From Dyella jiangningensis (lineage in GTDB: Bacteria > Pseudomonadota > Gammaproteobacteria > Xanthomonadales > Rhodanobacteraceae): DNA of 64,000 bases. The translations under genes and the position numbers were made by a program. Positions 8,524 through 17,000 of this stretch are shown here, in pieces. The notes under the pieces were generated by a model. The model was given only the letters and a program-made list of their open reading frames with translations, ran no database searches and was not told where the DNA came from. Location of the stretch: assembly GCA_000632805.1 (NCBI GenBank), contig CP007444.1:3336772-3400771 (forward strand), written 5' to 3'. Within the stretch, counting starts at the first letter, position 1, and every line of letters begins with the position of its first letter.

Positions 8524-9357
8524 CTGAGGTTCCCAGCAGGTCGCATCTGGCTGGAAGGGGCGCGGTGACACGCCCAGCAACCGCTGCAGCTCGCTGTTAT
8601 CGGCGATGAGATTGGCTTCCAGCCGCGTCAACGGACCGCGCAGCCTGGGCACGGCATGGCGACCCAGGCGCAGCAGCGGCGCCGGCACGGGAACGGGCAA
8701 GGTGCCGATCGGCAGGCTGCGACGCACCCGCGCGAACATCTCGCCGGCCGTGAGCCGCTCGCCGCCGCCCAATGGCAGGATGCGGCCCGCCGCTTCGGGA
8801 TGATCCAGCGCCGCCACCACGGCCGCAGCGATGTCGTCGGCATGGACGGGCTGGCGCAGGCCACGTCCCGCCGGCAACGGAAACACCCGCAGCCGCATGG
8901 CACGACGGGCGATTGGCGTAAGGCTCTTGTCGAGTCCCGCTCCGTAGATCAGCGTGGGGCGAAAAATCGTCCACAGCGCCCCCTGCTTTTCGCAAGCAGA
9001 GGCCAACGCGAGTTCGCCATCTCGCAGCGACTGCGATATCGCGCGCTCGGCAGGCACGTCGGAATCCTGCTTGGATTCGGCGCTCATCGAGCTGGTCGCG
9101 ATCACGCGCGTGCCCGGCGCCAGCACCAGCGACGACAGCCACTGCGCGAACGGCAGCAGCGGACCGAAGCTGATGATCACCAGCGGGCGCCCGACGTCCG
9201 GCACGCGATCGGGCAATTTGCCATGCACCCAGGTGAGGCCCGGTTCGCTGGCACGCTCCGAGCGGCTGAGCGCCTTGACGGTTTCACCGCGCGCCAGCAG
9301 GCGCGGCAGCAGGAAGCGGCCGATCTGACTGCTGGCCCCGAACACCATCACCGTCAT
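8518..9357 (-). CDS. NAD(P)-binding Rossmann-fold protein (atypical SDR/epimerase-like)
   Basis: A 279-residue extended or atypical short-chain dehydrogenase. The dinucleotide motif is GASSQIGRFLLPRLL at residues 7-21, and a C-terminal epimerase-like region contains RPTLIYGAGLD and the QPVHADDIAAAVVAAL strand-helix. Such proteins act on nucleotide sugars, flavonoids or quinones, and no substrate can be named here. The stop codon TAG lies within a REP element, so the last residues (EPQL) may have been set by the repeat insertion. It starts 11 bp after the TPR protein's stop codon and is probably in one transcript with it. Confidence 0.8.
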   Translation of the reverse strand: MTVMVFGASSQIGRFLLPRLLARGETVKALSRSERASEPGLTWVHGKLPDRVPDVGRPLVIISFGPLLPFAQWLSSLVLAPGTRVIATSSMSAESKQDSDVPAERAISQSLRDGELALASACEKQGALWTIFRPTLIYGAGLDKSLTPIARRAMRLRVFPLPAGRGLRQPVHADDIAAAVVAALDHPEAAGRILPLGGGERLTAGEMFARVRRSLPIGTLPVPVPAPLLRLGRHAVPRLRGPLTRLEANLIADNSELQRLLGVSPRPFQPDATCWEPQL

Positions 9358-9367
9358 GGGCGATTCC

Positions 9368-11191
9368 TCAGGAACCGGACTGCAGGCGTGCCATCAAGGT
9401 GGCCAGGCGCGGATTGCCCGGCATGAGTTTGCGTGCGCTGTCCAGCGACTGGGCAGCACCGGCGCGATCGCCACTTTGCAACTGTTGCTCGGCCTGGTCC
9501 ATCCACGCACTGGCCAGACGTTGGCGCAGCACCCCTTGGTTGGTGTTGCCCGGCGACAGGTCGGCCAGGTCGGCCAGGCGGCTGTTTGCCGCCGACAGAT
9601 TGCCGTTCATCAGCGCCTGGTTGAACTGGCCGATGGCGATGTTGGGCAGGTTTTCGAGACCGTTGCGTGCGGTCACGTTGTTGCCGTCGATGGCGAGCGC
9701 CTGACGGTAAAGGTCATATGCGCTCTCGCCCGGCGGCAGCATCAGATTGCCCTGCCGTGCCGCATTGTCCGCGCGCAGCAATGTGCGCGAGAGTTCCGCA
9801 CTCTGCTGCGGGGTGAGCGGCGGATGTTCCAACGGCGCTTCGCTGGTGTCCTCGTCTTCGCCAGCCACCTGCGCGCTGGCGGCAGCTTTGCGCCGATCAG
9901 CCTTGGCGTTCGCCTGCGGTTCCGCGGCGGCCTTGTGCTTTTCGCTCGCGGCCTGCGCGACCGCGACGGATTTCTGTTCGTCGGTCAGGCGCGCGCGCGC
10001 CGATGCCAGGTCCGCAGAATGCGGCGCGAGCGCTTCGGCCTGATCCAGCAAACCGCTGGCATGCGCAGTGTCGCCGCTGTCGAGCGCAGCGTTGGCCTGC
10101 ACGATCAGTGCCTGGGCCACCTGGCCCATGCCGGTCTTGGCGTCCGCGTTATTCGGGTCGATCGCCAACGCGGCCTTGAAGTGCGCGAGCGCGGTGTCGT
10201 CGCCTTCGCCGGTGATGCGTCCGGCGCGCAGCGCATCCTGGCCCTGCTTGATCGCGTCGGTAACCTGGCTGTTGTTCTGCTGGTCGGCCTGCACCAGGGC
10301 GGCACGCAAGGCCGGCAATTCACCGTAATTGGGCAGCATCGCGGCAATGCGGTCGACGATCGCGGACGCCGTTGTGCGATCGCCCGCATCCAGCGCCTTG
10401 TGCGCCTGCGCGGCGAGCGCGTCGGCGACCTTGTCCAGTCCATGCAGGGCAACGGCGTTGTTGGGATCGGCGGCAAGCACGCGTCGATATAGCGCTGCCG
10501 CGCCGTTATCGCCATCGAGCTTGCCTGCCTCGAGCGCCTGCTGCGCCTGGTCGACCAGGTTGTCTGTCTTTACCGAACCGTTGCGTGCGCTGGCAATTGC
10601 CTGGCTCAGGCGGTCCACGTCGGTGCCGCCGCCCAGCAATTCGCGCGCCGTTGCGAGCGCCTGGTCGGCTTCGTCGAGCTTGTGAGCTTGCAGCGCCGCG
10701 TCGGCGCGGGCGATCTCGGCCTGACCGACCTTGCGCAGGCCGTCGCGGGCGCGATCGTTGTCCGGCTGCAGGGCGCGTGCCGCTTCGAACAATTCACGGG
10801 CGCTGGAACCGTCGGTGCCGTCCAGGCGACCTTCCTGCAGCGCGGTCTCGGCACGTCCCAACACGCCATCGAGCTCGGTGCTGGGCACCAGTCCGCGCAG
10901 CTTGTCCTGCCCCATCCACACGCTGGTGCCAATGCCGATGACCACCAGCAACGCCACCGGCACCAGCCAACCGCGCTTGCGCGGGCGATCGCGAGGGCGA
11001 GGCGTCGGTTCGCGCGGCGGCACCGGACGACGCATGTCCGGGTCGAGGTTGAACTTGGGCAGTCCGTCGTCGTCCCGGGGCGCGTCTTTCAGGGGGCTTG
11101 AGCTGGGCGCATCCAGGTTGTCGAGGCTACCCAGGGTCGGCTCGGTGCGGCCTGGCGACCCTTGGTCGTACTGGTCTTTGCGTCCGTTCAT
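9368..11191 (-). CDS. Membrane-anchored protein with four TPR-like repeat units
   Basis: A 607-residue protein. It has a charged, proline-rich cytoplasmic N-terminus (about 1-73), one membrane helix at about 75-93 (WLVPVALLVVIGIGTSVW), then a long repeat region. About four units of roughly 100 residues recur near 115, 220, 325 and 485. Each has a helix pair built on G(K/R)(L/I)xG...AL..DP(D/N)N..A..GL, followed by a second pair (AxxALxxGD..A...L..A..L.P). A lysine/alanine-rich linker separates the last two. This is a solenoid scaffold, probably periplasmic or outer-face. No enzymatic motif is visible, and the function is unknown. It lies between relA and the SDR gene. Confidence 0.75.
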   Translation of the reverse strand: MNGRKDQYDQGSPGRTEPTLGSLDNLDAPSSSPLKDAPRDDDGLPKFNLDPDMRRPVPPREPTPRPRDRPRKRGWLVPVALLVVIGIGTSVWMGQDKLRGLVPSTELDGVLGRAETALQEGRLDGTDGSSARELFEAARALQPDNDRARDGLRKVGQAEIARADAALQAHKLDEADQALATARELLGGGTDVDRLSQAIASARNGSVKTDNLVDQAQQALEAGKLDGDNGAAALYRRVLAADPNNAVALHGLDKVADALAAQAHKALDAGDRTTASAIVDRIAAMLPNYGELPALRAALVQADQQNNSQVTDAIKQGQDALRAGRITGEGDDTALAHFKAALAIDPNNADAKTGMGQVAQALIVQANAALDSGDTAHASGLLDQAEALAPHSADLASARARLTDEQKSVAVAQAASEKHKAAAEPQANAKADRRKAAASAQVAGEDEDTSEAPLEHPPLTPQQSAELSRTLLRADNAARQGNLMLPPGESAYDLYRQALAIDGNNVTARNGLENLPNIAIGQFNQALMNGNLSAANSRLADLADLSPGNTNQGVLRQRLASAWMDQAEQQLQSGDRAGAAQSLDSARKLMPGNPRLATLMARLQSGS

Positions 11192-11269
11192 GGGCCTTGG
11201 GGAAGTGGAGACTCTCGGCCGCAGCTTAGCATCGCGGCGGGCCCGGGCCGGGTTGTTAAGACCAGCCGT

Positions 11270-13405
11270 TCAGCCAACGCTGACGCGGCGCGCGTCGACC
11301 ACGTTGGGCAAGGCCACCAGGCGATCCAGCAGCGTAGACAGCTGTTCGAAGTCCCGGACACGCAGGGTGAAGCGCATTTCCACTTCGCCCGTGCGCGTGA
11401 ACACGCGACTGGACGACGCGATGATGTGCACGCTGGCATTGCTGATGACGCTGGTGACGTCTTTCTGCAGACCCTTGCGGTCGTAGCCGCGCAGTTCGAT
11501 GTCCACTTCGTAGGCGCGAGCGGCGGCCTTGCCCCACTCCACGTCGATCACGCGGTCGGGATCGCGCCGCGCCAGACGCGCCAGGCTGGGGCAATCCGCG
11601 CGATGAACGGACACGCCTCGCCCCCTGGTGACGAAGCCACGCACCGGATCGCCCGGCAAGGGTTGGCAGCAGCGCGCCAGCGTGGTGAGCAGATTGCCTA
11701 CGCCCTCGATGCTGAGCGCACTGTGACCGGGCGTCGCCGGCCTCGGCGGTGTCATGGTCGCCGACTGCGTCATGGCCGGTGGCGGCGCCGCGGCCTCCTG
11801 CAGCACGCGCGCGATCTGGCCCGGCGCGACTTCGCCCAACGCCAGCGCGACGAGCAGCTCCTCGTGCGACTTCACATGGAAATGCGCCGGCAGCTTGCTG
11901 ATGTCGGCCGACGGCAAGGCCAGGCGCTTGATCTCCTTTTCGAAGATCGCGCGGCCGGCAGCGACGTTGGCGTCGTGCGCAATGCGGCGGAACCAGGCGC
12001 GCACCTTGTCCTTCGCACGCGAGGTATGCAGGTAGCCGTGATGCGGCGACAACCAGTCACGGCTGGGCTCGGCAGCCTTGGCGGTGAGCACTTCCACGCG
12101 ATCGCCGCTGGACGGCTGGAAGGTGAGCGGCACGATGCGGCCGTTGACCTTGGCGCCGCGGCAGCGATGACCCACTTCCGTATGCACGTGGTAGGCGAAG
12201 TCGAGCACGGTGGCGCCGTGCGGCAGGTCCACCACTTCGCCCTTGGGTGTAAGCACGTAGACGCGGTCTTCCAGCAGCTCGGTGTGCAGGTCGGCGGCGA
12301 GATCGCCGTCGCTGTCGGGCCGCGGTTCCAGCAGCTGGCGCATCCAGGCGATCTTCGCTTCGAACTCGCTGTCGCCCGCGCCGCCTTCCTTGTAGCGCCA
12401 GTGCGCAGCCACGCCGAGTTCGTTGATGCGATGCATCTCGTGCGTACGGATCTGCACTTCCAGCGTCTTGCCGCGCGGGCCGATCACGGCCGTGTGCAAC
12501 GAGCGGTAATCGTTGCCCTTGGGCCGCGCGATGTAGTCATCGAATTCGCCGGGAAGGTGCGGCCACAGCGTGTGCACGACGCCGAGCGCGCCGTAGCAGT
12601 CGGCCACGCTGTCGACCAGCACGCGCACCGCGCGGATGTCGTAGAGATCGGAGAACTCCAGCGACTTGCGCTGCATCTTCTTCCAGATCGAATAGATGTG
12701 CTTTGGCCGGCCCGCCAGTTCCGCGCGAATGCCTGCCGCGTCGAGCGCGCGATGCAACGCGTCGAGCGATTCGCGAATGAATTCCTCGCGATCGACGCGG
12801 CGTTCGTCCAGCAGCTTGGCGATGCGCCTGTAGGTTTCCGGCTGCAGGTAGCGGAAGCTGAGGTCTTCCAGCTCCCACTTCAGCTGCCAGATGCCGAGGC
12901 GGTTGGCGAGCGGCGCATGGATGTCCCGCGTGAGCCGGGCCAACGACTGGCGCTCGGCCTCCGGCCAGGTGCTGGCCATGCGCATGCGCGCGAGCTGCCG
13001 GGCCAGCAGGATGAACACAACGCGCACGTCGCGGATGATCGCCAGCAGCAGGCGGCGCAGGCCTTCCGCACCGTGATCGGCACCGTGCTGTGCGTGCAGC
13101 GCCCATACCCGCTCGGCCGCAAACTGGCCGGCGACCAGCCGCTGCAAGTCGGCCGGCAGCGTGGTTTCGCGCTGGGACCACAGCGCGGGATCGGCGCGCG
13201 ACACTTCGAACCACACGGCCGCGGCCTGCGTTTGCGCGTCCGAGCCGAGCATGGCGAGCAGGTCCAGCGCATCCGCCAGCTCGGCCTGGCTCACCGGCAA
13301 GGGCGTGCATGCGTCCAGCGCCTCGCCGAGCACGGGCGGCACGCGACCGACGCGTTCGCGCCACTGGGCGAGACCCGGGCTTGCGTTGAGGGCGGCTTGG
13401 ACCAT
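11270..13405 (-). CDS. relA: (p)ppGpp synthetase RelA
   Basis: A 711-residue long RSH protein that makes (p)ppGpp on starved ribosomes. The N-terminal pseudo-hydrolase domain lacks the HD pair: the expected region reads GADHGAEG and VVFILLARQLARMR. The synthetase domain (about 235-370) has RPKHIYSIWKKM, the EFDD form of the EXDD motif typical of synthetase-only RelA, and YRSLHTAV. TGS (about 405-465), a conserved-cysteine region (RCCQPLPGD) and a C-terminal ACT domain (about 640-711) follow. Normal length. A separate SpoT should exist elsewhere in the genome; that is inference. Confidence 0.95.
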   Translation of the reverse strand: MVQAALNASPGLAQWRERVGRVPPVLGEALDACTPLPVSQAELADALDLLAMLGSDAQTQAAAVWFEVSRADPALWSQRETTLPADLQRLVAGQFAAERVWALHAQHGADHGAEGLRRLLLAIIRDVRVVFILLARQLARMRMASTWPEAERQSLARLTRDIHAPLANRLGIWQLKWELEDLSFRYLQPETYRRIAKLLDERRVDREEFIRESLDALHRALDAAGIRAELAGRPKHIYSIWKKMQRKSLEFSDLYDIRAVRVLVDSVADCYGALGVVHTLWPHLPGEFDDYIARPKGNDYRSLHTAVIGPRGKTLEVQIRTHEMHRINELGVAAHWRYKEGGAGDSEFEAKIAWMRQLLEPRPDSDGDLAADLHTELLEDRVYVLTPKGEVVDLPHGATVLDFAYHVHTEVGHRCRGAKVNGRIVPLTFQPSSGDRVEVLTAKAAEPSRDWLSPHHGYLHTSRAKDKVRAWFRRIAHDANVAAGRAIFEKEIKRLALPSADISKLPAHFHVKSHEELLVALALGEVAPGQIARVLQEAAAPPPAMTQSATMTPPRPATPGHSALSIEGVGNLLTTLARCCQPLPGDPVRGFVTRGRGVSVHRADCPSLARLARRDPDRVIDVEWGKAAARAYEVDIELRGYDRKGLQKDVTSVISNASVHIIASSSRVFTRTGEVEMRFTLRVRDFEQLSTLLDRLVALPNVVDARRVSVG

Positions 13406-13447
13406 GCCGTCATTCTAGTGCAGGCCGCTCCCACGCCCCCCCCTTCC

Positions 13448-13468
13448 GCATGAACCGGCGGTTCATGC
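13448..13468. promoter_or_regulatory. 10-bp-arm palindrome upstream of a secreted-protein gene
   Basis: The arm GCATGAACCG and its exact complement flank one central G. The site lies between divergent relA and the gene at 13519, about 50 bp before that ATG, and is followed by a possible extended -10 (TGTATGCT at 13470-13477). The core TGAACCG/CGGTTCA resembles TetR-type operators. The regulator is unknown. Confidence 0.45.
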
Positions 13469-13518
13469 CGTGTATGCTGCGGCGGCGACGTTGCTCCCTT
13501 GCCCTTGAGGACATTTCC

Positions 13519-13995
13519 ATGCGTCTGGCCCGCCTGCTGCCGTTGTTCGTGAGTGCCGCCCTGATCGTTCCTGCTCTTGCCCTGGCCGCCGACCAGTACG
13601 TGCCGCTGCAGCAGCGCATGTCGCCGGCGGAGTTCAAGGCGGCCGGTTTGGACAAGTTGTCCACGGACGAACTGAAGAATCTCGACGATTGGCTCAGCGG
13701 CCACGGCAAGGTGATCACCAAGGTGGTCGATTCGTCGGGCAAGCCGGTGTTCTATCCCGAAAGCGGCAAGCGAACGGCAGTCACGGCGCGGCTCAAGGGA
13801 TCGTTCGACGGTTTCGGCGAGAACATGCAGTACACGCTCGACAACGGCCAAGTATGGAAGCAGGCCGGATCAGGCAGCTACAGCTGCCCGCATGCGGAAA
13901 ATCCAGGCGTGACCATCAAGCCCATGATCATGGGCAACTGGCTGATGTACGTCGAAGGTTGCCCCAACAGCATTAGCGTGAAGCGCGTTCGCTGA
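13519..13995 (+). CDS. Small secreted protein of unknown function
   Basis: A 158-residue protein with a clear Sec signal peptide (RLARLLPLFVSAALIVPALALAA, cleavage near residue 23), so probably periplasmic. The mature part has a short helical region (MSPAEFKAAGLDKLSTDELKNLDDWL) and a beta-rich half (FDGFGENMQYTLDNGQVWKQ) with two cysteines that could pair. I recall similar unnamed secreted proteins in Xanthomonadales but recognise no family. The ATG at 13519 was chosen because the signal peptide starts there and a GAGG site lies 8 bp upstream; the frame also opens at 13450 inside the palindrome. It converges on hrpA, 10 bp away. Confidence 0.75.
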   Translation: MRLARLLPLFVSAALIVPALALAADQYVPLQQRMSPAEFKAAGLDKLSTDELKNLDDWLSGHGKVITKVVDSSGKPVFYPESGKRTAVTARLKGSFDGFGENMQYTLDNGQVWKQAGSGSYSCPHAENPGVTIKPMIMGNWLMYVEGCPNSISVKRVR

Positions 13996-14005
13996 CGCGC
14001 GTGGC

Positions 14006-17000
14006 TCACGCGAGTGCTTCGAGCGCCCGCGTGAGCCGCTTGGCCGAAACCGGCTCGACGGTCTTCAATTCCTGCGCGAACAGCGACACGCGCCATTCCT
14101 CGATCAGCCAGCGCAATTCGTCCAGTCCGTCCGTGCCTGCCGCGCGGTGCTTGAGGTAATCGCGCCAGAACGGCAGCACCTGCAGCATGCGCTGCTGATC
14201 CTTGGCCGGATCCTGCCGCAGGCGCTCCGCGCGCAGTCGCATCGCCTTCAGATAGCGTGGATAGTGCGCCAGCCGTGAGGTGGGCAGTTCACGCAGAAAA
14301 CCGGCGGTGAGCAAGGACTCGAGTTGTTCGCGCAGGTCGTCGTAGCTGGCGCGGGCAAAACCCATCAACGGCGGCTGCAGCCACGGCTTGAGATCCGCCT
14401 GCGCTTCGATGATGGGCTCGGCCAGCTTGAGGCGCTCGACCGCCGCGCCGAACAGTTCGCGCGCCATCTGCGTATGCAATGCCTGGAACGTACCGGCCGT
14501 ACGCACGTTGAGATCGTGACGGTCCAGCAGGTCGGTGAATCCGCCTTCCACCAGGTCTTCGCGCAAGCCGTCGACACCGCCGAGCGGCGCATATTTCAGG
14601 GCGAGCGGATTGGCGATCGGCAGGCGTCGACGTGCCTGCTTCATGTCGCTGGCGAGCGCATTGCGCAGCAGGCGAATCACGCCCAGCACGTGCGCTTCGC
14701 GCGCTTCATCGCTACGCTCGAATACGCGCAGGGCCACGGCGTCGCCCAGGTCCACCAATGCGGGAAACGCCAGCAGGCCGCCAGCCGAACGCACCTGCGC
14801 CGGAATCTCTTCGAAATCCCAGCTGGCGATGTCTTCGCGCGTAAGCTCGATATCGGTCTTGCGCGAGAACGCTTCGCGTGCCTGCCCTTCCCATTGCGCG
14901 CGCATCGCCGCGAGATCGCGCCCCGTGGCGAGCGTCTTGCCGCTTTCGTCGTGCAGTCGATAGCGCATGCGGAAATGCGCAGGCAGTTCCACGGCATCGA
15001 AATCCGTCGCGGCGACATCCACGCCGGTGGCCCGCTTGAGGAATGCCGCGAGCGCCTTGTGCAGGGATTCGTCGCGCGGCGCCTCGGCCTCGGCGAACGC
15101 GCGCGCGAAGTCCGGTGCGGGCACGAAATTGCGGCGCAGCGCCTTGGGCAGGCCACGGATCAACTCGGCGACCTTCTCCGAAAGCAGACCCGGCACCAGC
15201 CATTCGCAGCGCGCGGCGGGCAAGGCGTTCAACATCGCCAGCGGCAGGTGCAGGGTCACGCCATCGGCGTCATCGCCGGGGACGAAGCGGTATTCGAGAC
15301 GGTACTTCTGCGGCGACACATCCAGCGATGCCGGGAACGCCTTGGGATCGAGCCCGGCGCCGCCGCTCATCACGTCATCCAGCGACCAGCGCAACGCCGC
15401 CTGCTCCGCGGGTCGTGCCTTGCGGTACCACGCGTCGAGCGCACGGCTGTCCGAGATGTCATCAGGCAGCTTGCCTTCGAAGAAACCGACCAGCTCGTCC
15501 TCGGAACGCAGCAGGCCTTCGCGGCGCTGCTTGGCCTCGATACCTCGGGCATCCTCCAGCACGCGCTGGTTGGCACGCACGAAGTCCGCGCGTGCATCGA
15601 TATCGCCGCGGGTCAGTGCTTCGCGCAGGAAGATCTCATGCGCCAGCACCGGATCCTGCTTCTGGAAGGTGCCTGGGCGACGTTCGACCAGTGTGAGTCC
15701 AAACAGGCTCACCTGCTCATAGGCCACGACGTGGCCACGCTTCCGCGACCAATGAGGATCGCGCCACGCCGAACGCAGCAAATGCGCTGCCTGCTGCTCG
15801 ATCCACAGCGGTTCGATGCGCGCACACATCATGCCCCATACGCGGCCACCGACATCGAGGATCTGCGCGGCGAAGATCCAGTTCGGCGGCACCTTGGACA
15901 ACGACGAGCCGGGGAAGACCTGAAAGCGGCGCTCGCGTGTGCTGCGGTAGATGCCCTTTTCGTCTTTGTGGCCGACTTGGGTAGGCAGGCCGGCGAGGAG
16001 GCTGCGGTGGATGGATTCGTATTGGCGCGCGGCCTCATCCTCTTTACTCCCTCTCCCCTCCGGGGAGAGGGTTGGGGTGAGGGGCGGGTGCTCGCTGGAG
16101 CCTTGCCTATCTCGCTTATCCGAAAGGGCAACAGCTCGTTCCTTTGAGGCGCGAGGCGAGATTGCCACCTCACCCCGCCCCTCTCCCCGGAGGGGAGAGG
16201 GAGAAGGAGCGTCCAGCTTCCATCCCAGCTCCTGCACTACCAGCAACAACTGCCGGTGAAGCTCACGCCATTCGCGCATGCGCATGAAGCTGAGGAAGTG
16301 GCGCGAGCACCATTCGCGCAGCTTCGACTGCGTGAGGTCCTCGTGCGCCTTGCCGTAGTCACGCCACAGGTTCAGCACGCCGACGAAATCGGATTTCGGA
16401 TCGGCGAACGCGGCATGCGCCGCATCGGCCTGCTGGCGTGCGTCGGCGGGACGCTCGCGCGGGTCCTGGATGCTGAGGAAGGAGACCACCACCAGCAGCT
16501 CGCGCAGGCTTTGCAGCTTCTCCGCCTCCACCAGCATGCGCGCCAGCTGCACGTCGATCGGCAACTTCGCCATCACGCGCCCAATCGGGGTAAGGCGACG
16601 CGCGTCGTCGATGGCCGAGATCTCGGCCAGGCGGCGATAGCCGTCGGCGACTACGCGTGGATCGGGCGCTTCGAGGAACGGGAATTCGTCCACCTCGCCC
16701 AGCTGCAGCGACAGCATGCGCAGGATCACGTTGGCCAGCGAGGAGCGCAGCAGTTCCGGATCGGTGTAGGCCGCACGACTGTCGTAATCGGCCTCGTCGT
16801 AGAGGCGATAGCAGGTACCCGGGCCCACGCGACCGCAACGACCCTTGCGCTGGTCAGCGGCCGCCTTGGAGATGGGTTCGACATGCAGGCGCTCGAGCTG
16901 GCTGCGCTGGCTGTAGCGCTTGACGCGCGCCTGGCCCGAATCGATCACATAGCGGATGCGCGGCACGGTGAGCGAGGTTTCGGCCACGTTGGTGGCGAGC

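Noticed and set aside
11162-13453. A 763-residue open frame opposite relA
   Set aside because: A shadow of relA codons; low-complexity His/Gln/Arg composition and no family signal.
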